From an uncultured Lachnospiraceae bacterium (GTDB lineage: Bacteria > Bacillota > Clostridia > Lachnospirales > Lachnospiraceae), in contig CAMWCA010000032.1 of the NCBI GenBank assembly GCA_947172705.1, positions 1 to 38,796 of the forward strand: DNA of 38,796 nucleotides, read 5' to 3'. This document shows, piece by piece, positions 33,422 to 38,796 of this stretch (position 1 is the first letter of the stretch; the number at the start of each line of letters is the position of its first letter). The translations under genes and the position numbers were made by a program. The notes beneath the pieces are model-generated. The model did not search any database and was not told the DNA's origin. It saw only the letters and a program-made list of their open reading frames with translations.

Positions 33422-36139
33422 TTAGTATCCCATATAACTGATATTCATGTCAACACTGCCCTTGATACCGGATACGCTTCCCTTTGAGGAATACTGCCAC
33501 ATATCATATTTGGTCTTATTATAGGTAGGCGCCGCTGCATATTGGGCAAGCCAGATCTTATAGCTTGCCAGGCTTGGGGCATCCACATAGCTGTTGAGCC
33601 ATGTTTTATTGGCATAGATGCCTGCTTTATAGCCCGAATTCTGTATGGTCTGGCAAAATGCTTTACATGCCGCCGTCCTGGTGGAAGCATTGATGCCGTC
33701 GGCACGTCCGTTACTGGGCTCTACGTCCAGGAATACCGGATAACTGATATTATACCCCTTTATCAATCCTAATACCATAGAAGCTTCTTCTACCGCCTCC
33801 ACCTCGTTCACTGCCTGGGTAAAGAAATAAACTCCTACCTTCAATCCCGCCCCGGAAGCGCCCTTTATATTACTTCTGAACATGGGGTCTTCTATCAGCG
33901 CTCCCGTGGTGGAACCCCGATAACCGCAGCGAATGATCACGTAAGATACGCCGCTGTTCTTTACTGCATTCCAATCAATATTTCCATTCCATTTGGAAAC
34001 GTCTATTCCCAGGTGGCCGGAACCTGTATTCAAAGAGCCGTCGCTGTTAAAGGTATATTTTGCACCTTGAATCACCTGCTCTCCTGTCACTTTGTTTCCG
34101 TTTTTATCAAAGAAATAGGTTACGCCGTCAATCTCCTGCCATCCGGTATACCGATATTCTCCCGTGGTATTACTGATTCTCCGGAAAAATTCGCCGGCCG
34201 TATAATAATCCGCATATTTTGCCTCTCTGAAACTGCCGTCAGAATTCTTTACCCACAAAGTCTCTCCGCTGACGGTCTTCAATATGCTGGTCGTATCATT
34301 TTTAGCATTAGGCGTTGCCGTAGGGCTTACGGAAGGTGAAGCGCTGGGCTTTATGGTAGGCGATGCACTGGGCTTTGCCGTAGGAGTGGGTTTCGCCGTA
34401 GGCGTTGGCTTTGCGGTAGGCTTAGGCTTGTCCGTAGGTTTTGCCGTAGGCGCTGCGGTAGGCTTCGCTGTAGGCGCCGCAGTGGGCTTTGCCGTAGGTT
34501 CTGCGGTGGGCTTCGCTGTAGGTTCTGGAGTTGGCTTTGCCGTAGGTTCCACGGTGGGCTTTGCTGTGGGAGGCGCCGTAGGCTCCGCAGTGGGCTCTGC
34601 TGTAGGAGGCGCCGTAGGCTCAGGCGCGGGTTCCGCAGTGGGCTCAGGTGTAGGTGCTGGTTCTTCCGGTTCCGGCGTTGCAGTGGGGACAGGATCTACC
34701 TCTGCTGCAAACAGCCTGAACGCGCCATATGCAACCTTCTCCGGATCTGCAATCTGATCCTTGTTCACTTTTTCATAATTTTCTTCTGATTTTTCCGTTC
34801 CCTCTATCAGGGTCTTGGTAGACTCTACCCACTCTACCGTGTCCGTATTTGTAGATTCCACTACTGTCTCATTGACCTTCGTGTCTTCCACCGCCGCGTT
34901 TACCTGGGCTTCGGTCTTCACCTCGTCGGATACGTCTACCTTTTTATACTCAATGGTGTCCCTTACGGTAATTGCCGTGGTTTCCCCTGAAATGCCATAG
35001 GTTTCATCAGATGCAGGCGCTATCATTTTAACCTTATATTTTCCTGCCGCCAGATCGGTCTGATAAATAATGCCGTCTTTGTCCTCATCCTTTTTGGTAT
35101 AGGTTTCGCCTGACGGCTTCTCGATCTCCACCTCGAAAGCGACATTGGAAACCAGCTTTCCTGTGTCCTTATTGATAAATTTTATTTTCAAATCTTTTTG
35201 AATGGACGTGAGATTCATCACCACTTCTATTTTCTGATCTGACCTTTTCTCCTCTTCTTCCTGCTCAGTCTCTTCCTCTATGGCTGCCGCTGTCATTTTC
35301 GCCGACTGTGCATCTGCAATGGCAAGAAGTCCGCTCTCGCCAATTACCTGAATTTCTTCCATCCCTGCACCCACCTCGGCAAAGGTTTCTATTTGCGCCT
35401 GATTTCCTTTTGCCTTCAGATACAAGGTTCCAGTGAGAACAGCAAAAGCAAGCACTGCCACGCCGGTAAGTGCAACAATATGATCTGCTGCCGACATATG
35501 CGTCAGCCTGTAAATCACTTTTCCTATGCCGCGAGCATCATCATCGTCGTATTCATATTCCTCATCATCGTCATATTCATCCTCTTCATCATATTCGTCC
35601 TCATCTTCGTATTCTTCATCCTCATAATACGCCTCTTCATCCTCGTATTCCTCGTCCTCATAATACGTCTCTTCATCTTCGTACTCTTCGTCCTCGTAAT
35701 ACGCCTCTTCGTCTTCGTATTCTTCATCCTCATAGTACGCTTCTTCATCCTCGTATTCTTCGTCCTCGTAATACGCTTCTTCATCTTCGTATTCTTCGTC
35801 CTCGTAATACGCTTCTTCATCTTCGTATTCTTCGTCCTCGTAATACGCCTCTTCATCCTCGTACTCTTCGTCCTCATAATACGCCTCTTCATCTTCGTAT
35901 TCTTCGTCCTCATAATACGCCTCTTCATCTTCGTATTCTTCGTCCTCGTATTCCTCGTCCTCGTAATACGCTTCTTCGTCTTCGTATTCCTCGTCCTCGT
36001 AATACGCCTCTTCATCCTCGTACTCTTCGTCCTCGTACTGATCCTCATCGTCGAAATCCAGCCACTCTAATTCACCGGAATCCTTCTTATATCCCATTCT
36101 CTTTTTTGAGCTTTTCCGACCTCTCAAAAGCCTTCCCAT
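33422..36139 (-). CDS. Membrane-anchored GH25 lysozyme-like hydrolase with repetitive acidic cytosolic tail
   Basis: A 905-residue type II membrane protein. Residues about 28-202 are almost only Asp, Glu and Tyr, largely in tandem 12-residue units; this precedes one membrane segment (about 219-240), so the acidic part should be cytosolic. The extracellular side has a prealbumin-like beta domain (about 315-400), a Pro/Thr/Ala linker (about 482-616), one choline-binding-like repeat (about 660-705) and a GH25 domain (707-905). The catalytic Asp lies in GIDVSKWNGN and the Asp/Glu pair in FLDVEPSNG. GH25 enzymes cut the MurNAc-GlcNAc bond. It starts a transcript with its own promoter. Confidence 0.93.
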   Translation of the reverse strand: MGRLLRGRKSSKKRMGYKKDSGELEWLDFDDEDQYEDEEYEDEEAYYEDEEYEDEEAYYEDEEYEDEEYEDEEAYYEDEEYEDEEAYYEDEEYEDEEAYYEDEEYEDEEAYYEDEEYEDEEAYYEDEEYEDEEAYYEDEEYEDEEAYYEDEEYEDEETYYEDEEYEDEEAYYEDEEYEDEDEYDEEDEYDDDEEYEYDDDDARGIGKVIYRLTHMSAADHIVALTGVAVLAFAVLTGTLYLKAKGNQAQIETFAEVGAGMEEIQVIGESGLLAIADAQSAKMTAAAIEEETEQEEEEKRSDQKIEVVMNLTSIQKDLKIKFINKDTGKLVSNVAFEVEIEKPSGETYTKKDEDKDGIIYQTDLAAGKYKVKMIAPASDETYGISGETTAITVRDTIEYKKVDVSDEVKTEAQVNAAVEDTKVNETVVESTNTDTVEWVESTKTLIEGTEKSEENYEKVNKDQIADPEKVAYGAFRLFAAEVDPVPTATPEPEEPAPTPEPTAEPAPEPTAPPTAEPTAEPTAPPTAKPTVEPTAKPTPEPTAKPTAEPTAKPTAAPTAKPTAAPTAKPTDKPKPTAKPTPTAKPTPTAKPSASPTIKPSASPSVSPTATPNAKNDTTSILKTVSGETLWVKNSDGSFREAKYADYYTAGEFFRRISNTTGEYRYTGWQEIDGVTYFFDKNGNKVTGEQVIQGAKYTFNSDGSLNTGSGHLGIDVSKWNGNIDWNAVKNSGVSYVIIRCGYRGSTTGALIEDPMFRSNIKGASGAGLKVGVYFFTQAVNEVEAVEEASMVLGLIKGYNISYPVFLDVEPSNGRADGINASTRTAACKAFCQTIQNSGYKAGIYANKTWLNSYVDAPSLASYKIWLAQYAAAPTYNKTKYDMWQYSSKGSVSGIKGSVDMNISYMGY
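34300..34693 (-). repeat. Pro/Thr/Ala-rich linker repeat in the GH25 gene
   Basis: DNA repeats of GCCGTAGG- and GTGGGC-like units encode runs such as EPTAKPTAEPTAKPTA. It is a flexible, potentially wall-spanning linker. Frame-shifted antisense ORFs here are artefacts. Confidence 0.85.
35600..36034 (-). repeat. 36-bp tandem repeat coding 12-residue acidic units
   Basis: The unit EDEEYEDEEAYY occurs 11 times, once with Thr for Ala and once with an extra EDEEY inserted. The DNA units differ mostly at third positions. As 36 is a multiple of three, copy number change would keep the frame. Confidence 0.92.
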
Positions 36140-36206
36140 TTATGTAAACCCTCCAAATTAATAATTCTGTAATATTCTTCAAGCCAGCCCTTTTATATCA
36201 GTTGAC

Positions 36207-36235
36207 ATTATAACATTTTTCCATATTATACACAA
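36207..36235 (-). promoter_or_regulatory. Promoter of the GH25 gene
   Basis: On the minus strand TTGTGT (36230-36235) and a perfect TATAAT (36207-36212) are 17 nt apart, with an extended TGT before the -10. A second TATAAT-like element overlaps the -35. The leader is about 60 nt. Confidence 0.6.
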
Positions 36236-36347
36236 TCTTTTTGTATTTTTATCTGTTATAAAGGCTTAATATTTAGAAACTTAATAGTTAACATAAATAT
36301 TTATCGAATTCTGTCGTTCAAATCTTTTGTATATTACCTATAAGTTA

Positions 36348-36375
36348 TTGACAATTACCCTAAAGGGTATATAAA
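36348..36375 (+). promoter_or_regulatory. Promoter with operator-like palindrome
   Basis: TTGACA (36348-36353) and TATAAA (36370-36375) are 16 nt apart. TACCCT-AA-AGGGTA (36356-36369) fills nearly the whole spacer, where a repressor dimer would block polymerase. It drives the zinc-ribbon gene. The 284-nt gap also holds the divergent GH25 promoter; nothing else was recognised. Confidence 0.6.
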
Positions 36376-36423
36376 CTAAGAGCATCTTTACGACAATAGT
36401 TGTTTTAGAAAAGGGGAATCTTT

Positions 36424-36759
36424 ATGATGTACATGCATTACTGCAAACCCTGTCACCGCATTTTTATGCTGAACGGTCATAAACTCATCTGTCCAAAATG
36501 CGCCAGTCCACTGACAGAACTTCAGATCTCTTATCTGGACTACGTTGAAATGGACATGGATGAACGGGATGCTTTCAAAAATGCCTGTGCAGACGAAACG
36601 CAATTGTGTAAGCTTAAAGCCAGCTACCGTATGTATAAATACAGTAAGTGGTACAAAGAGCTTCAGGCACACAACGAGAAAAACCTTCCGATCACCACTT
36701 TGCTTGCATCTATGGCTCGGCAAAGCGCTGAGGAATGCAATTTACATCAGATGCATTAA
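36424..36759 (+). CDS. Small zinc-ribbon protein of unknown function
   Basis: A 111-residue soluble protein. Cys7, Cys10, Cys23 and Cys26 form a C-x2-C-x12-C-x2-C pattern that should bind zinc. The rest is helical, with acidic and basic stretches. No DNA-binding or catalytic motif was recognised, so it could be a regulator or an accessory protein. It starts from an ATGATG pair after AAAAGGGGAA, stands alone, and has a promoter with an operator-like palindrome and a strong terminator. It is divergent from the GH25 gene. Confidence 0.85.
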   Translation: MMYMHYCKPCHRIFMLNGHKLICPKCASPLTELQISYLDYVEMDMDERDAFKNACADETQLCKLKASYRMYKYSKWYKELQAHNEKNLPITTLLASMARQSAEECNLHQMH

Positions 36760-36802
36760 ACGGAAATCGTGCTATGCAAACCTGCGCCGCCAGGCGCACA
36801 AT

Positions 36803-36837
36803 AAGAAAAAGGGCTGGAGTTTCCAGCCCTTTTTCTT
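36803..36837. terminator. Bidirectional terminator
   Basis: Positions 36803-36818 pair perfectly with 36822-36837 around a 3-nt loop. The GC-core GGGCTGGA is flanked by A-runs and T-runs, so it can end transcription from both the zinc-ribbon gene and the convergent transporter genes. A smaller hairpin, TGCGCC/GGCGCA, precedes it. Confidence 0.9.
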
Positions 36838-36844
36838 AAAACGA

Positions 36845-37180
36845 TCATCTGTAATATACAAAAATTCCACAAAGAATCACAGCCATTCCCAATAGCTTTC
36901 TTTTGGTTATCTTTTCCCTGAAAAACAAGCATCCTAACAGCATCACTACCACATATCCCAGGGATTCCACCACAGGAACATTAGAAAAATCCAGCCCTCT
37001 GTAAGAAAGAACTGTAACAAACATGGACAAAAACATCAGCCCATATCCACAGACCACATACAGATTTAAGTATTCTCTGACAGGCGAGCTGTAGGTTTTC
37101 AGGGCGCTCTTTTTCAGCAAAATCTGAGCAAAGGACGCAATCAGCACCGACAAAAGCAGCAAAAGCAAATATTGATTCAT
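36845..37180 (-). CDS. Small EamA/SMR-type membrane transporter subunit
   Basis: A 111-residue protein with four predicted helices: SVLIASFAQILLKKSA is helix one, and GYVVVMLLGCLFFREKITKRKLLGMAVILCGIFVYYR ends in the usual FFxEKI...G pattern. Half-size DMT proteins act as dimers, often of two different subunits. The gene before it (37177-37548) is a second half-size DMT gene; the start overlaps its stop by four bases. The ATG at 37180 follows GGAGGGAG; the ORF is open 24 codons further. Confidence 0.85.
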   Translation of the reverse strand: MNQYLLLLLLSVLIASFAQILLKKSALKTYSSPVREYLNLYVVCGYGLMFLSMFVTVLSYRGLDFSNVPVVESLGYVVVMLLGCLFFREKITKRKLLGMAVILCGIFVYYR

Positions 37181-37548
37181 TTCTGTTCTCCCTCCCCGCC
37201 GTTTAAAATGAGTATCCCTGCCATAACCAGCAAAATGCCGGCAATTTTCCACAGAGTAATGGTTTCATGAAAAAGAAAAATCCCCCACACCAGCGCCCAC
37301 AAAAGGGTAACCGCCTTGTTTGCATAGGCAATGGAAAGCTCAAACTTCTTGATCACCTGCTGTCATAAAAGCGCGTAAACACCCAATACCAGCACGTCCA
37401 CTCCGTAAAGCAGAATAAACGCCAGACTGAAGGTTTCCTGATTCGAGGCAAGCTTTGAAACCACACTGGATATACTGTAAATAAAAAAAACCACCTGAAG
37501 CAAAAGGATATTTCCCCATCCGGGTTTCCTTCCAGTAGATTCTTTCAT
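37177..37548 (-). pseudogene. EamA/SMR-type transporter subunit interrupted by an in-frame TGA
   Basis: The start is the ATG at 37548 after AAGGAG. Sixty-one codons end at a TGA (37363-37365), and the same frame continues for 61 more codons, giving QQVIKKFELSIAYANKA and ending at TGA 37177-37179. Together they make a 123-codon half-size DMT protein with four helices. In related proteins as I recall them the interrupted position is a Trp (a TGG to TGA change fits). The frame downstream is intact, so the change is recent, a sequencing error, or a readthrough site. Other genes in the window use TGA as a stop. Confidence 0.75.
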
Positions 37549-37712
37549 AAATCTCCTTATCTCCCATCTATAATAAAATCTATCGCCATTTTATCACAGG
37601 AAATCTTTCACGTATATTAAATTTTTATGAATATATGGATTTTTTATCCAGATAATAGTAGAATAACAAATGATTATTTACGTACAGTTCTAAACACTCA
37701 AAGGAGATTTTT

Positions 37713-38702
37713 ATGGAAAACAAAGATAAATCAGGCTTTCATGTGAACCTTCATCTTGTTCTGATCGCCTCTATCCTGCTGATTGCAGGCATTGCCGCGT
37801 TCAGGCTTTACAAATGGAACCAGGGTACGCCTCTGGATACGGATACCAGCGACATCGACACCTCTCAATTTGACATCGAGGCGCTGGATATGATCATTCC
37901 CATGGATTCTTCCCTTCTTGCCGGACGGGAAGACGACGGCGTGAATACCATCCTCTGCCTGGGTAATAACCCTTTTACTGACGACCGGAGCGAAAAGGGG
38001 CTTGCCGCACAGATCGCCTCCAAAACGGATTCCGTAGTTTACGACTGCGCTTTCCCTGATTCCTCTGCAGCGTGTAAATATCCTGTATACAATCCTGAAT
38101 ATACCAGGGATCACTTTAACCTTTACTATGTGACGGAATGTTTTCGCAACAATGAATTTACAGCCATTGCTTCCATTGCAGGGGACGAGCCTGACCCCAT
38201 TTACCAGGAGACTGTAGATGTCATGAAAACGGTAGATATGGATAAGGTGGATATTATCATCATCATGTATGACAGTACCGATTACAACGTGGGAACTCCT
38301 TCCGATAATCCCGGAAATCCCAACGATGTAACGGCATTTACCGGAGGGCTCAGAACCACCATCAATAATATAAAAGCAACCTGGCCCTACATTCGTGTTT
38401 TCGTCATGTCCCCCACCTATGCACAGTATATGGACGAGGATGGAGAACTGCACAACGGAACCACCACGGATCTGGGAAACGGCACCTTGAATCACTATCT
38501 GGTGAAGCAGTCTGACGCCGCTATGGACTGCGGGGTTTCTTTCATTGACAATTACTTTGGAACCATAAACGAGGATAACTACAAGAAATATATGACCGAC
38601 CATATGCACTATAACGATGCCGGACGGGAAATACTTGCCGACCGGATCGCGGAGATCATCAACAACCGGATGGGAACGGTCAACTCCACAACCCAGCAAT
38701 GA
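37713..38702 (+). CDS. Membrane-anchored SGNH/GDSL-like hydrolase family protein
   Basis: A 329-residue protein with one N-terminal membrane segment (about 13-31) and an extracellular SGNH-like domain. ILCLGNNPF (about 80-88) aligns with block I, where the catalytic Ser would be, IIIMYDSTDYN resembles block III, and DHMHYNDAGR (Asp296, His299) is the block V dyad. The Ser of block I appears replaced by Asn, so it may be inactive or use another nucleophile. AAGGAG lies 7-8 nt before the ATG. It is convergent with nothing and has its own transcript. The natural substrate is not evident; related proteins act on acyl groups of wall polysaccharides. Confidence 0.82.
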   Translation: MENKDKSGFHVNLHLVLIASILLIAGIAAFRLYKWNQGTPLDTDTSDIDTSQFDIEALDMIIPMDSSLLAGREDDGVNTILCLGNNPFTDDRSEKGLAAQIASKTDSVVYDCAFPDSSAACKYPVYNPEYTRDHFNLYYVTECFRNNEFTAIASIAGDEPDPIYQETVDVMKTVDMDKVDIIIIMYDSTDYNVGTPSDNPGNPNDVTAFTGGLRTTINNIKATWPYIRVFVMSPTYAQYMDEDGELHNGTTTDLGNGTLNHYLVKQSDAAMDCGVSFIDNYFGTINEDNYKKYMTDHMHYNDAGREILADRIAEIINNRMGTVNSTTQQ

Positions 38703-38719
38703 CAATGGTCGTGATAGCT

Positions 38720-38796
38720 CAGCCCTGCCGCGAGGAACAGAAGCGTATCGGTGTCATGGCGATGCACCTGGGTGACATACATCCTTTCCAGACTTG
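38720..38796 (+). repeat. Third copy of the foldback-repeat arm (cut by the window end)
   Basis: It has the same core, GAACAGAAGCGTATCGG, as 118-193 in the same orientation, then a more diverged part with GCACCTGGGTGACATAC, and TTTCCAG at the end. The matching arm, if present, lies beyond the window. Confidence 0.8.

Noticed and set aside
33405..33425. AGCATT-GG-AATGCT as a terminator of the GH25 gene
   Set aside because: The stem is only six base pairs and is followed by A-rich, not T-rich, sequence on the minus strand. Readthrough into rfbB is possible.
34284..34757. A Gly/Val-rich + strand open frame
   Set aside because: It is the antisense of the Pro/Thr/Ala linker of the GH25 gene; repeats in one frame give repeats in the others.
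35600..36034. Resemblance of 36-bp units to a CRISPR array
   Set aside because: The units abut each other without unique spacers and lie in frame inside a protein with a clear domain order.
35393..36147. Hydrophobic and Arg-rich + strand open frames, and a Lys/Arg/Thr-rich minus strand frame
   Set aside because: All are frame shadows of the 36-bp acidic repeat of the GH25 gene.
37363..37365. Selenocysteine at the in-frame TGA
   Set aside because: No stem-loop of bacterial SECIS type was seen after it, and a small EamA/SMR transporter has no known need for selenium. A TGG to TGA change is simpler.
37731..38705. A 324-codon minus strand open frame
   Set aside because: It lies antisense to the SGNH-like gene, which has a ribosome binding site, a membrane segment and conserved motifs.

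Overview
The window reads as chromosomal DNA of a spore-forming, probably motile member of the Clostridia, most likely Lachnospiraceae. The reasons are strong GGAGG-type ribosome binding sites, a SipL-type spore-envelope protein, a class 1B PyrD/PyrK pair, a cell-wall polysaccharide locus with tandem GT2 proteins, and a type II anchored GH25 hydrolase. The genus cannot be fixed from the sequence. No tRNA, rRNA, CRISPR array, insertion sequence or prophage gene was found.

Layout. (1) 1-580 has no gene; it holds a 320-nt near-perfect foldback repeat (118-437) and a sigma-28-like promoter for the small protein at 581-1207. (2) 1363-6017, minus strand: pyrC-pyrK-pyrD in overlapping order, then sipL with its own sigma-E-like promoter. 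(3) 6018-6402 has no gene: pyrC promoter, a cruciform-forming sequence and a terminator. (4) 6403-8397, minus: a PrcB-type lipoprotein and an HtrA/DegP-like protease. (5) 8503-26790, minus: a surface polysaccharide locus with four full GT2 genes plus a rhamnosyltransferase-like GT2, a WcaJ-like initiating sugar-phosphate transferase, an LCP ligase, a phosphoglucomutase, a Wzm/Wzt ABC exporter, a methyltransferase/kinase-like protein, rfbC and rfbA. (6) 26906-33371, minus: CotH, DUF4956 and VTC-domain genes, a large membrane protein and rfbB. (7) 33422-36139, minus: a GH25 cell-wall hydrolase with a long repetitive acidic cytoplasmic tail. (8) 36424-38702: a zinc-ribbon protein, a pair of small EamA/SMR-type transporter genes of which one has an in-frame TGA, and an SGNH-like membrane-anchored protein. 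(9) The last 77 nt are another copy of the arm of the repeat seen at 118-193.

How the parts fit (inference). Phosphoglucomutase, RfbA, RfbB and RfbC lead from glucose-6-phosphate to the dTDP-rhamnose precursor; the final reductase RfbD is not in the window. The WcaJ-like enzyme loads the first sugar on undecaprenyl phosphate, the GT2 proteins extend it, the methyltransferase/kinase-like protein may cap the chain, Wzm/Wzt with its C-terminal carbohydrate-binding domain exports it, and the LCP protein may attach it to peptidoglycan. This is the logic of the E. coli O9a ABC-exported, WbdD-capped polysaccharide, here in a Gram-positive setting. The most notable points are that capping arrangement, the CotH-DUF4956-VTC trio inside the rhamnose locus, the 11-copy acidic repeat, the in-frame TGA, and the foldback repeat family seen near both ends of the window.
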